Assembly: GCA_964574335.1 (NCBI GenBank)
Contig: CAZNNH010000106.1
Location: forward strand, 1 to 21,189
Direction: 5' to 3'
DNA: 21,189 bases
From: CAZNNH01 sp964574335
Lineage (GTDB): Bacteria > Acidobacteriota > Vicinamibacteria > Fen-336
Position numbers and translations under genes: made by a program. The notes beneath the pieces were generated by a model, which saw only the letters and a list, made by a program, of their open reading frames with translations, made no database searches and was not told where the DNA came from. Below, piece by piece: positions 6,935-15,073 of the stretch (within the stretch, counting starts at the first letter, position 1; each line of letters starts with the position of its first letter).

Positions 6935-8311
6935 TTGGAATGGGTGGCCGCCTACCTCGGCCAGCCCGAGCGTTACCCGGTCCTCTCCCGATCCCGGCCC
7001 GGCGAGATCAGGGCCCGACTGGAGAAGACGCCACCTGGCGAGGCGGAGCCGCTGGCCCGGATCCTCGACGACGCCTTCGAGATCCTGGTGCCGGGCATCA
7101 CCCATTGGAACCACCCCGGCTTCTTCGCCTACTTCGCCAACTCCTCTCCGGCACCCGCGATCCTCGCCGAGCTGCTGGCCACCACCCTCAACCCGAACGC
7201 GATGCTGTGGAAGACGTCGCCGGCGGCCACCGAGCTGGAGACGGTGGCCCTGGAGTGGCTGCGGCAGCTTCTGGGCCTGCCCGAGGGGTGGTTCGGCGTG
7301 ATCCAGGACACCGCCTCGGCCTCCACGCTGGTGGCGCTGGCGGCCGCCCGCGAGGCGGTCCCCGGGCTGGAGGTCCGGCGGCGGGGGCTGGTGGGTCAGG
7401 CCCGCCTGCGCGCGTACGCCTCCGAGCAGGCCCACTCTTCGGTCGAGAAAGCCGGCATCGTGCTCGGCATCGGCCAGGAAGGGCTCCGCAAGATAGGGGT
7501 GGACACGGCCTTCCGGATGGACCCCCGAGCGCTGGCCGCCGCCATAGCCGAAGACCGCGCCGCCGGGCTCTTGCCGTTCGCGGTGGTCGCCACGGTCGGG
7601 ACCACGTCCACCACCAGCATCGATCCCGTCCCCGAGATCGCCGACATCTGCCAGCGCGAGCGGCTGTGGCTGCACGTGGATGCCGCCTATGCCGGCTCGG
7701 CGGCCGCCGTGCCCGAGCTACGCTTCGTCCTCGACGGATGCGAGCGGGCCGACTCGCTGGTGACCAACCCCCACAAGTGGCTCTTCGTGCCCCTCGACCT
7801 GTCGGCCTTCTTCACCTCCCGCCCCGACGTCGTGAAGGGCGCCTTCTCCCTGGTCCCCGACTACCTGCGCACTCCGGAAGAGGAGGTGGCCCCCAACCTG
7901 ATGGACTACGGCGTCAGCCTGGGCCGCCGCTTCCGGGCCCTCAAGCTGTGGATGGTGCTGCGGGCGTTCGGCAGCCGCGGGATCGCCTCTCGGATCCGCG
8001 AGCACGTCCGACTGGCGGCCCTGGCTCGCTCCTGGCTCGAGGCCGACCCCCGCTTCGAGGTGGTGGCCCCCACGCCGCTCTCCGTGGTCTGCTTCCGCGC
8101 CCGCTTCGCCGGCCACGAGGCGGACGATGCCGACCGGCTGAACCAGGCGGTGATGGACCAGGTGAACGCCACCGGGGAGGTCTACCTCTCCCACACCCGC
8201 CTGCTCGGACGCACCGTCCTGCGCCTCGCGATCGGCAACCTGCAGACCCGCGAGCACCACCTGAGACGCGCCTTCGAGCTACTGCAGCAGGCCACGGACG
8301 CTCAGGGGTAG
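6935..8311 (+). CDS. Group II PLP-dependent decarboxylase (aromatic-L-amino-acid decarboxylase-like); 5' end uncertain
   Basis: The sequence follows the aromatic-amino-acid decarboxylase family: YPVLSRSRPGEIRARL, GITHWNHPGFFAYFANSSPAPAILAEL, LPEGWFGVIQDTASAS, HVDAAYAGSAA and the PLP lysine in NPHKWLF (Lys281 from the TTG at 6935). The reaction would be decarboxylation of an aromatic amino acid (Trp, Tyr, Phe or DOPA) to the amine; the exact substrate cannot be read. The frame upstream of 6935 still encodes the conserved first helix (DIDLEDFRREGARLL) but has no ATG, GTG or TTG before an in-frame stop at 6836. A TTG at 6935 has purine-rich AGGGAGGGGG 8 nt upstream, yet would delete part of the conserved helix. 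A one-base loss between the GTG at 6849 and about 6890 is the likely explanation. Downstream, 42 nt separate it from mnmA. Confidence 0.82.
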   Translation: MEWVAAYLGQPERYPVLSRSRPGEIRARLEKTPPGEAEPLARILDDAFEILVPGITHWNHPGFFAYFANSSPAPAILAELLATTLNPNAMLWKTSPAATELETVALEWLRQLLGLPEGWFGVIQDTASASTLVALAAAREAVPGLEVRRRGLVGQARLRAYASEQAHSSVEKAGIVLGIGQEGLRKIGVDTAFRMDPRALAAAIAEDRAAGLLPFAVVATVGTTSTTSIDPVPEIADICQRERLWLHVDAAYAGSAAAVPELRFVLDGCERADSLVTNPHKWLFVPLDLSAFFTSRPDVVKGAFSLVPDYLRTPEEEVAPNLMDYGVSLGRRFRALKLWMVLRAFGSRGIASRIREHVRLAALARSWLEADPRFEVVAPTPLSVVCFRARFAGHEADDADRLNQAVMDQVNATGEVYLSHTRLLGRTVLRLAIGNLQTREHHLRRAFELLQQATDAQG

Positions 8312-8341
8312 CGTCGAGCCGCTTCCCGCCCCGGCTCCCCC

Positions 8342-8347
8342 TATACT
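8342..8347 (+). promoter_or_regulatory. -10 element of mnmA, predicted leaderless start
   Basis: TATACT ends 6 nt before the mnmA ATG at 8354, so +1 would be the A of the ATG. No Shine-Dalgarno is present between it and the start. A good -35 is not visible. Confidence 0.5.
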
Positions 8348-8353
8348 CGAAGC

Positions 8354-9418
8354 ATGCGGGTGGCGGTGGCCATGTCCGGGGGCGTCGACTCTTCGGTGGC
8401 GGCGGCACTGCTCAAGGAGCAGGGCCACCAGGTCATCGGCGTCTCACTGAAGCTGCACGAGACGACCGAGGACGTCTCTCCGAGCTTCGGCCGCTGCTGC
8501 GCCCTCGACGACCTTCACGACGCGCGGGCGGTGGCGGGCCGGATCGGTATCCCCCACTACACCCTCGACCTCCAGGCGTCCTTTCGGGAAGGTGTGGTGG
8601 CGCCGTTCGTGCGTGAGTACCTCTCGGGCCGCACACCCCTCCCCTGTGCGCTGTGCAACACCGAGGTGAAGTTCAAGAGCCTGGTCGACAAGACGGGGAG
8701 CCTCGGCGTGGAGCGCCTGGCCACCGGCCACTACGCCCGCCGCCACCGTGGCGCGGGCGGCCGGCTGCGCCTTCGGCGCGGCCGGGATCGGGACAAGGAC
8801 CAGTCCTACTTCCTGTTCGGGCTCAGCCCGGCGCAGCTCGAGCTGGCGCTGTTCCCTCTCGGCGAGCTGCACAAGGCGGAGGTGCGGCGTCTCGCCGCGA
8901 GCCGCGGGCTGCCGGTCGCCGACAAGGCGGAGAGCCAGGAGATCTGCTTCGTGCCGGACGGCGACTACGCCGCCTTCGTCGAGCGGCAGGCACCCATGGA
9001 GGACCGCTCGGGCCCGATCGTGGACAGCGGCGGGAGGCGGCTCGGTCGTCACACCGGCCTTCACCACTTCACGGTGGGGCAGAGGAAGGGTCTGGGCCTG
9101 GCCGAGCCACGCCGCCTCCACGTGCTCCGGCTGGAGGCGCGGTCGCGGACGGTGGTGGTGGGCGACGCCGAGGAGCTGAAGGCACAGGGGCTGATCGCAC
9201 AGCAGGTGAGCTGGCTCTCGATCGCACCCCCGGATCGGCCGATCCGGGCTAGCGTTCAGATCCGCTACCGCCACTCCGAGACGGCCGCCACGTTGCTGCC
9301 GCTCGCCGACGACCGGGTCGAGGTGCGCTTCGATCGGCCGCAGCGTGCCGTCGCTCCCGGCCAGGCGGCGGTCTTCTATGAAGATGATGTGTGCCTGGGC
9401 GGCGGGTTCATCGAGTGA
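8354..9418 (+). CDS. mnmA: tRNA-specific 2-thiouridylase MnmA
   Basis: MnmA adenylates U34 of tRNAs for Lys, Glu and Gln and replaces the 2-oxygen with sulfur delivered as a persulfide. The 354-aa product starts with the PP-loop AMSGGVDSSVAAALL (residues 6-20). It carries PLPCALCNTEVKF, with Cys101 as the expected nucleophile (Cys98 makes a CxxC), and Cys198 in SQEICFVPDGDY as the second catalytic cysteine. The C-terminal beta-barrel region contains HTGLHHFTVGQRKGLGL and ends in AVFYEDDVCLGGGFIE, both typical. The sulfur would come ultimately from a cysteine desulfurase such as the one at 2761-3927; no TusA-E genes are seen. The stop codon overlaps the GTG of the Dus gene (GTGA). Confidence 0.95.
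   Translation: MRVAVAMSGGVDSSVAAALLKEQGHQVIGVSLKLHETTEDVSPSFGRCCALDDLHDARAVAGRIGIPHYTLDLQASFREGVVAPFVREYLSGRTPLPCALCNTEVKFKSLVDKTGSLGVERLATGHYARRHRGAGGRLRLRRGRDRDKDQSYFLFGLSPAQLELALFPLGELHKAEVRRLAASRGLPVADKAESQEICFVPDGDYAAFVERQAPMEDRSGPIVDSGGRRLGRHTGLHHFTVGQRKGLGLAEPRRLHVLRLEARSRTVVVGDAEELKAQGLIAQQVSWLSIAPPDRPIRASVQIRYRHSETAATLLPLADDRVEVRFDRPQRAVAPGQAAVFYEDDVCLGGGFIE
9229..9248. repeat. 20-bp perfect palindrome inside mnmA
   Basis: CCCGGATCGGCCGATCCGGG is a perfect self-complementary 20-mer within the coding sequence. It encodes part of PPDRPIRAS and does not disturb the protein. It may be chance in GC-rich DNA. Confidence 0.9.
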
Positions 9419-10593
9419 ACCCCATCTACCGTAGCCCCCAGAACCGCGATGTGGCGCCGGCGCGAGCCGGCGAGTTCCGGTCGCTCGGCATCAGAGGCCT
9501 CGAGGTGTGGCCGCCGGTGGTGCTGGCGCCGATGGCGGGGGTGACCAACCCCCCGTTCCGGATGCTCTGCCGACGGTACGGAGCCGGCCTGTACGTGAGC
9601 GAGATGATCACCGCCCGCGCCCTCGTGTACGGCAACCCCAAGACGCTGGTGATGGCCTCGTTCGACCCGGAGGAGAAGGTGCGCAGCCTGCAGCTCTACG
9701 GCGTCGACCCTCACTACGTGGGCGAGGCGGTAAGGCTCTTGGTCGGCGAGGGTCGCGTCGACCATCTCGACATGAACTTCGGTTGCCCGGTCCGCAAGGT
9801 GACCGCCCACGGCGGCGGGGCCGCCATCCCCCTCAAGCCACGCCTGCTGCGTGCCATCGTGAAGGCGGCCGTCGCGGGCGCCGGCACGGTGCCGGTGACG
9901 CTCAAGTTCCGGATCGGCATCGACGAGGGGCTCGAGACCTACCTCGAGACCGGCCGGATCGCCCAGGAGGAAGGGTGCGCCGCGGTCGGTCTGCACGCCC
10001 GCACCGCCGCCCAGCTCTACGACGGCGACGCCCGCTGGGAGGCGATCGCGCGGCTCAAGCAGGCGGTCACGCGCATCCCCGTGCTCGGCAACGGCGACGT
10101 CTGGGAAGCCGAGGACGCGCTGCGCATGATGCGGTCGACCGGGTGCGACGGCGTGATCGTGGGACGGGGCTGCCTGGGGCGGCCGTGGCTGTTTCGCGAC
10201 CTGGCCGACGTCTTCGCCGGCCGGGAGCCCGAAGATCCTCCCGACCTGGGCGGGGTGGTCGACGTGATGCTGGAGCACGCGGAGCGGCTCTGCCTGTGGA
10301 TGGGCGAGGCCGCGGCGATGCGCTCCTTCCGCAAGCACAGCGCCTGGTACACCAAGGGCTTCGCCGGCGGCGCGGCGCTGCGCGAGCGGCTGATGCAGGT
10401 CGAGACGCTCGAGACGCTCCGCGCCACCCTGGCCAGCGTGGATCGGACGAGGCCCTTCCCGCCCGAGGCGATGCGGGTCCTGCGCGGCAAGACGTCGGGG
10501 ACCCAGAGGGTCACGCTGCCGGCCGGGTATCTGGACCGCTTGGACGACGCCGCCCCACCCGGCGACGCTGCGGAGAGCAGCCCGGGCGGGTGA
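9415..10593 (+). CDS. tRNA-dihydrouridine synthase, DusB-like
   Basis: Dus enzymes are FMN/NADPH-dependent reductases that reduce specific uridines of tRNA to dihydrouridine. The 392-aa product has LAPMAGVTNPPFRMLCRRYGAGLYVSEMI at the start of the TIM barrel. It has MNFGCPVRKVTAHGGGAAI with catalytic Cys124, LKFRIGI, GLHARTAAQLYDGDARW (FMN and tRNA contacts) and VLGNGDVW followed by GVIVGRGCLGRPWLF, the phosphate-binding end of the barrel. The layout is closest to DusB/Dus3-like proteins, but subfamily is inferred. I chose the GTG at 9415 because it overlaps the mnmA stop as GTGA, as at 2761; a GTG at 9391 is also open. A tail of about 20 Pro/Ala/Ser/Gly-rich residues follows the helical domain. 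Translational coupling with mnmA is likely. Confidence 0.92.
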   Translation: MNPIYRSPQNRDVAPARAGEFRSLGIRGLEVWPPVVLAPMAGVTNPPFRMLCRRYGAGLYVSEMITARALVYGNPKTLVMASFDPEEKVRSLQLYGVDPHYVGEAVRLLVGEGRVDHLDMNFGCPVRKVTAHGGGAAIPLKPRLLRAIVKAAVAGAGTVPVTLKFRIGIDEGLETYLETGRIAQEEGCAAVGLHARTAAQLYDGDARWEAIARLKQAVTRIPVLGNGDVWEAEDALRMMRSTGCDGVIVGRGCLGRPWLFRDLADVFAGREPEDPPDLGGVVDVMLEHAERLCLWMGEAAAMRSFRKHSAWYTKGFAGGAALRERLMQVETLETLRATLASVDRTRPFPPEAMRVLRGKTSGTQRVTLPAGYLDRLDDAAPPGDAAESSPGG

Positions 10594-10655
10594 GGCGTTG
10601 TGCCCGCGCCGCTGGTGTGGAACCATCCACGGCGGCACGTTGGAGGGCTCGATCC

Positions 10656-11717
10656 ATGGACACACCACGCCAGTCCGAGCCGGGGGGCCGGGCGCTGCTC
10701 GTCGTCGCCAGCCTGGTGGTGGTGGTGGCCGGCCTCAAGGCCGCCTCTTCCATCCTGCTGCCGTTCATGGTCTCGGCCTTCTTCGCGGTGATGGGTCTGC
10801 CCCTGCTCTTCTGGTTGCGGGAGAAGAGGGTCCCGACCGGGCTGGCGGTGCTGCTGATCATGTTCGTGATCCTGGGGGTCCTGGGCGGGGTGGGGTTCCT
10901 GGTGGGCGGCTCCGCCAACGAGTTCGTGGGCGAGCTCCCGAAGTATCAGGAGCGCCTCGACGAGATGACCCGAGACCGGATCGAGTGGCTGGAGATGCAG
11001 GGGGTCCCGGTGCCCGACTGGAGGCTGGAGCTGATCAGCCCCAGCACCATCGTGAACCTGGCGCAGGGGATGCTCCAGGGCGTCACCGCGGTGCTCTCCA
11101 ACGCCTTCCTGGTGCTGATCACGACCAGCTTCATCCTGCTGGAGGCCGCCACCCTGCCGGCCAAGCTGAGGCGGGCGCTGGTCGACCGGGACGGCGGGGT
11201 GGGCCGGTTCCGCAAGGTCACGCGAGAGGTCCAGCACTACGTCGCGATCAAGAGCGGGATCGGGTTCGCCACCGGCCTGCTGGTCGCGAGCTGGGTGGCC
11301 CTGCTGGGCGTCGACTTCCCGCTGCTGTGGGGGCTGATCGCATTCGTGCTCAACTTCATCCCCGCCTTCGGCTCGGTGCTGGCGGCGGTGCCGGCGGTGC
11401 TGCTGGCGATCGTGCAGTTCGGCTGGGCGCGGGCGGGGGTGGTGGCGATCGGCTACGTGATCGTCAACGTGGGCCTCGGCAACATCATCGAGCCGCACCT
11501 GATGGGACGGCGGCTGGGCCTGTCCCCGCTGGTGGTACTGCTGTCGCTCCTGTTCTGGGGCTGGGTCTGGGGACCGGTGGGGATGCTGCTCTCGGTGCCG
11601 CTGACCATGATCGTGAAGATCCTGCTCGAGAACACCGAGGACCTGCGCTGGATCGCCGTGATGCTGGGGCCGGCCGTTGCCGAGCCGGCGCCTCCTTCGC
11701 CGGTCTCGAGGGAGTGA
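10656..11717 (+). CDS. AI-2E family transporter (PerM/YdiK-like permease)
   Basis: This is a 353-aa polytopic membrane protein of the AI-2E exporter family. Hydrophobic segments lie at about 12-52 and 60-82. A hydrophilic loop with an amphipathic stretch (about 83-140) follows, then further segments from about 143 to the end. Family signatures in the C-terminal half include LNFIPAFGSVLAAVPAVLLA, GNIIEPHLMGRRLGLSPLVVLLSLLFWG and GPVGMLLSVPLTMIVKI. Members export autoinducer-2 or other small organic molecules, or act in ion homeostasis; the substrate is not readable. The ATG at 10656 has GGAGGG 8 nt upstream, a strong Shine-Dalgarno. It lies 62 nt after the Dus gene and is probably the last gene of that run, ending 25 nt from the convergent RNase III gene. 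Confidence 0.88.
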   Translation: MDTPRQSEPGGRALLVVASLVVVVAGLKAASSILLPFMVSAFFAVMGLPLLFWLREKRVPTGLAVLLIMFVILGVLGGVGFLVGGSANEFVGELPKYQERLDEMTRDRIEWLEMQGVPVPDWRLELISPSTIVNLAQGMLQGVTAVLSNAFLVLITTSFILLEAATLPAKLRRALVDRDGGVGRFRKVTREVQHYVAIKSGIGFATGLLVASWVALLGVDFPLLWGLIAFVLNFIPAFGSVLAAVPAVLLAIVQFGWARAGVVAIGYVIVNVGLGNIIEPHLMGRRLGLSPLVVLLSLLFWGWVWGPVGMLLSVPLTMIVKILLENTEDLRWIAVMLGPAVAEPAPPSPVSRE

Positions 11718-11742
11718 TCTCTCCCCCTCCCGGCCCGGCGGG

Positions 11743-12474
11743 TCACGGGGCCTCCCCCAGCGCCTCGAGGGCCCTGCGGGCGGCTTCTTGCTGCGCCTGT
11801 TTCTTGGTGCTCCCCTCGCCTCGGGAGACGGTCTTCCCGTCGATCACGCAAAGCACGTGGAATCGGGGTCGGTGGCTCGGTCCCTCCTCGGACTCGACGA
11901 GGTACTCGGGCGGCGCCTCGCCACGTCCCTGCAGGGCCTCCTGCAGGGCGCTCTTGTGGTCGTGGGTCTCGAGCGGCCAGCCGGCCTCGATGTCGGGCTC
12001 GATCTCCCGCGCCACGAACTGGCGGGCGGCGGCCAGCCCGCCGTCGAGGTAGAGGGCCGCGATCACCGCCTCGTAGGCGTTCGCCCACAGGGCGGTCTTG
12101 TGGCGTCCTCCGGTCTTCTCCTCGCCGCGGCCCAGCCGCAGCAGGGAGGGAAGGCCGATGCCGGCGGCCCGCGGCGAGAGGGCGGCCGCCGAAACCAGGT
12201 GGGCGCGGGCGCGGCTCTTCCGACCCTCGTCGCCGTCGGGATCGCGCTCGTGGAGCAGCGCCGCCACCAGGAAGCCGAGCACGGAATCCCCCAAGAACTC
12301 GAGCGGCTCGTTGTCGCCGCCCGACGACGAGGGGCTTTCGTGGGCAAAGCTCCTGTGGGTGAGGGCCCGGTCTAGGAGCCCCCGGTCGCTGAACCGATGT
12401 CCGAGGCGGTCCTCGAGGCGTCGCAGCTCTTCGTCGCGCCCACCATCGCGAGGCGCCGCTTTCGGCTTGTCCAT
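11743..12474 (-). CDS. rnc: Ribonuclease III
   Basis: RNase III cleaves double-stranded RNA in rRNA processing and mRNA turnover. The 243-aa product has an N-terminal helical catalytic domain with the signature NEPLEFLGDSVLGF and the second acidic cluster in KTALWANAYEAVIAALYLDGG. A C-terminal double-stranded RNA-binding domain runs from DHKSALQEALQG through GEGSTKKQAQQEAARRALEAL. The ATG at 12474 (MDKPKAAPRDGG) is the natural start, although the frame is open further upstream. There is an insertion rich in Ser and Gly in the first domain (ESPSSSGGD), just before the signature, which is common in variable loops. The gene is divergent from the YfhO-like gene and convergent with the permease gene. 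Confidence 0.94.
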   Translation of the reverse strand: MDKPKAAPRDGGRDEELRRLEDRLGHRFSDRGLLDRALTHRSFAHESPSSSGGDNEPLEFLGDSVLGFLVAALLHERDPDGDEGRKSRARAHLVSAAALSPRAAGIGLPSLLRLGRGEEKTGGRHKTALWANAYEAVIAALYLDGGLAAARQFVAREIEPDIEAGWPLETHDHKSALQEALQGRGEAPPEYLVESEEGPSHRPRFHVLCVIDGKTVSRGEGSTKKQAQQEAARRALEALGEAP

Positions 12475-12499
12475 GCTCGCTTCGAGGAAGATCGATGCG

Positions 12500-12505
12500 A
12501 CTATA
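12500..12505 (-). promoter_or_regulatory. Candidate -10 of rnc
   Basis: Minus-strand TATAGT lies 25 nt upstream of the rnc ATG and would give an 18- to 20-nt leader. No clear -35 is seen. Confidence 0.4.
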
Positions 12506-12573
12506 GCATGCCGCCGCGGGCGTTCCGGGACGCCCCGACTCGAGGGCACCTCGCAGGGGCCGCCTCGCCGAGT

Positions 12574-12579
12574 TATGCT
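12574..12579 (+). promoter_or_regulatory. -10 element of the YfhO-like gene, predicted leaderless start
   Basis: TATGCT (within TTATGCT) ends 7 nt before the GTG at 12587, putting +1 at or 1 nt before the start codon. No Shine-Dalgarno is present. Confidence 0.4.
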
Positions 12580-12586
12580 CCAACCG

Positions 12587-15067
12587 GTGACCACCAGCGA
12601 TCCCTCCCGCGCGTCGGGGACAGCCGCGGCGGTGGGCCGGCTCGAGCCCCGCCGCTTCGTCCTGGTCGGCCTCGTGGTCCTCTCGGCGCTGGGGGCAGCC
12701 ACCTTCCATCGCGCCGTCTTCCTGGGCCAGGTGTTCTTCGACCGGGACATCCACTGGGTGTGGCAGCCGCAGGTGGAGTCGTGGGTGCGTGCGGTAGCCG
12801 AAGGGGCGTGGCCGGTCTGGGACCGGTCGATCGCCTTCGGCCAGCCGCTCGCCGCCGACCCGAGCGCCCAGATCTTCTACCCGCTCACCTGGCTCAACCT
12901 GATGCTGCAACCCTGGACCTACTACACCGTGTTCGTGCTCCTCCACCTCGTCTTCTCCGGGCTGGGCGCTGCCCTGCTGGGGAGACGTCTCGGCCTTTCC
13001 GCGCCTTCGGCCGTGACCTGTGGGGCGGTGTGGATGCTCTCGGGTCCGTTCCTCTCGCTGGCCAACGTCTACCACCACTTCACCTCCGCGGCTTGGATGC
13101 CTTGGGCGCTGTGGGCCGCCGATCGGGCCGGCCAAAGCCGAAGCCGAAGGCACGCCACCGCCTGGGGCGGGGTGCTGGGCGTGCAGCTCCTGGGCGGCTC
13201 GGCGGACATGTGCTTGATGACGGGCCTCCTGTCGCCTCTGGTGCTGGCCCGTCACGTTTGCTGGCGAAGGCCCGGGGATCGGCAGAACCGGGACCTGCTG
13301 GCGGCGGCGTTGCTGGCTCTGCTGCTGGCCATCGGCCTGGCGTGCGCCCAGTGGCTTCCGACCCTCGAGGTCGCGCTCCGATCCGCCCGATGGTCACTTC
13401 CTGACCCGGTCCGGACCTTCTGGTCCCTGAACCCCTGGGCGCTGGTCCAGGCACTGGCTCCGGTGTCGCTCCACCAACTGCCCTTGCGCCCCGATCTCCG
13501 GGCGATGCTGTTCGGCAGCAGAGAGCCATTCCTGCTCTCGATCTACCTCGGCCTCCCTTGCGCGGCGCTGGTGGCCCGCGCGTTGTCGGGACCGCGTGCT
13601 CGCCTCGGCTGGCTGGTCGGCGGCGTCGGTGTCGGTGCCGTGCTGATCGCGGTCGGGCCACACACCCCTGTCTACGGGCTCGCCCTCTCGATCCTCCCCC
13701 CGCTGAGGATGCTGCGCTTCCCGCAGAAGGCCCTGGTAGTGCTGGCACTGTGCTGGGCGCTCCTAGTCGGGCTGGGTCTCGAGACCGAGCGGCACGAGGC
13801 CGCCTCCGGGCGGCGGGGCAGGCAGGTGCTGCAGGCGCTCGTGGCGGTCCTCGTGGTGGGCCTGCTGGCTGTCGCCCTTAGGCCGGAACACTGGCTCGCG
13901 GGCGTGCTCCGTCCCGGGCTGACACAGGCGCAGCTCGCGGCGCTGGGCCGCTCGTTGACCTCACGGCTGCTCCGGTCTTCTGTGCTCGCGCTGGCATCCC
14001 TGGTCGTAGCTCTGATCGCCTTCCGGAGGCGGCCGGGTGTGGCGACGGCGGTCCTGGCGGGGCTGGTGGCGGCCGATCTCAGCCTGGCCCACCAGGACCT
14101 GCACCGCACCTGCGCCAAAGAGCTCTTCACCTATCGGCCACCCCTCGCCGACCTCCTGCGGGGCGACGATCACCGGCGCGTCTACACCCACCTGTACGGC
14201 CTCCCGGGCTACGGCCTGCTGGAAGGAAAGGGCCTCCGCTGGCTGGGACGGGAGGATGCGTTTGCGCCCAGCCGGTTCGTGGCGGGGTGGTCGCCCGCGG
14301 CTTCCGGGGCGCTGGCGGTCCGGAGCTACCTGGCCCCGCCCATCGGCTGGCTCTTCGGCTTGGAGTCGAGCTACGACCTCGACGCGCGGGGGCTTTACCC
14401 CACACCACTGACGCGGCTCGTCCAACTCGCCAGGGTGCTCGAGGGGACTCGCGCGCACGTCTTCCTGCTGCGGCTGGGGGCAGTCCGATTCGTCACGGCG
14501 CTGCATCGCGTCGAGCCCGCGACGCTGGTCGAGGTGGCGCAGGAGCCCGGCTACTTCGCCGACCCGATCCGCGTCTTCCGGGTCCCCGATCCCCTCCCCC
14601 GCGCCTTCGCGGTGTCCGGAGTGCGGGTGGCCGACGGCATCCCCGCCCTCGAGCTGCTGCGGGACGCGGCCTTCGACCCGGCCCTGGAGGTGCTGCTGCC
14701 CGATGATGCCCCGGCGAGGCCGATCCCGGGGTTCTCGGCAGACGTGCGGATCGCCGTCCAGAAGGCGGATCGCACCCGGCTCGAGACCCGGCTCTCTCAT
14801 GACGGCCTGGTCGTTCTCGTCGATTCGTTCGACCCCGGCTGGCGGGTCACGGTGGATGGCCGTCACGCCAATCTGCTACGCGCCAACGTCGGCTTCATGG
14901 CGGTCCGGGTTCCAGCCGGGGCTCACGACATCGAGTTCGTCTACCGTCCGCGGGCCCTGCTGGTGGGCCTGGCCTTTTCGCTGGCCGCCGTTGGCCTCTT
15001 GGCAACGTTGATGCTCGGTCGACGCTCCCCAGCTCCATCAAGCGTGCCGGGTCGGGGCCAGCGTTGA
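12587..15067 (+). CDS. Large polytopic membrane protein, YfhO-like
   Basis: The 826-aa product has a first transmembrane segment at about 23-40. A conserved-looking extracytoplasmic stretch follows, with DRDIHWVWQPQVESWVRA and PLAADPSAQIFYPLTWLN, resembling the early loop of YfhO/GT-C-fold proteins. Many hydrophobic helices run to about residue 480. A soluble domain then ends in DSFDPGWRVTVDGRHANLLRAN and GAHDIEFVYRPR, the typical C-terminal beta-domain of the YfhO family, followed by a last transmembrane helix. Gram-positive YfhO members take part in glycosylation of cell-wall polymers; here a role in envelope glycan or lipid modification is only inferred. The GTG at 12587 is chosen because a -10 box sits immediately upstream and the first helix follows; longer upstream readings run across the rnc gene and are not credible. 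Confidence 0.78.
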   Translation: MTTSDPSRASGTAAAVGRLEPRRFVLVGLVVLSALGAATFHRAVFLGQVFFDRDIHWVWQPQVESWVRAVAEGAWPVWDRSIAFGQPLAADPSAQIFYPLTWLNLMLQPWTYYTVFVLLHLVFSGLGAALLGRRLGLSAPSAVTCGAVWMLSGPFLSLANVYHHFTSAAWMPWALWAADRAGQSRSRRHATAWGGVLGVQLLGGSADMCLMTGLLSPLVLARHVCWRRPGDRQNRDLLAAALLALLLAIGLACAQWLPTLEVALRSARWSLPDPVRTFWSLNPWALVQALAPVSLHQLPLRPDLRAMLFGSREPFLLSIYLGLPCAALVARALSGPRARLGWLVGGVGVGAVLIAVGPHTPVYGLALSILPPLRMLRFPQKALVVLALCWALLVGLGLETERHEAASGRRGRQVLQALVAVLVVGLLAVALRPEHWLAGVLRPGLTQAQLAALGRSLTSRLLRSSVLALASLVVALIAFRRRPGVATAVLAGLVAADLSLAHQDLHRTCAKELFTYRPPLADLLRGDDHRRVYTHLYGLPGYGLLEGKGLRWLGREDAFAPSRFVAGWSPAASGALAVRSYLAPPIGWLFGLESSYDLDARGLYPTPLTRLVQLARVLEGTRAHVFLLRLGAVRFVTALHRVEPATLVEVAQEPGYFADPIRVFRVPDPLPRAFAVSGVRVADGIPALELLRDAAFDPALEVLLPDDAPARPIPGFSADVRIAVQKADRTRLETRLSHDGLVVLVDSFDPGWRVTVDGRHANLLRANVGFMAVRVPAGAHDIEFVYRPRALLVGLAFSLAAVGLLATLMLGRRSPAPSSVPGRGQR

Positions 15068-15073
15068 CACCGG

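Noticed and set aside
9507..10655. Upstream part of a long plus-strand frame that continues into the permease gene
   Set aside because: It lies out of frame over the Dus gene and is low-complexity Arg/Pro-rich; the permease begins at 10656 with its own Shine-Dalgarno.
12098..12586. N-terminal extension of the YfhO-like protein through the rnc region
   Set aside because: It is antisense to RNase III and low complexity; the -10 box and first transmembrane helix support GTG 12587.
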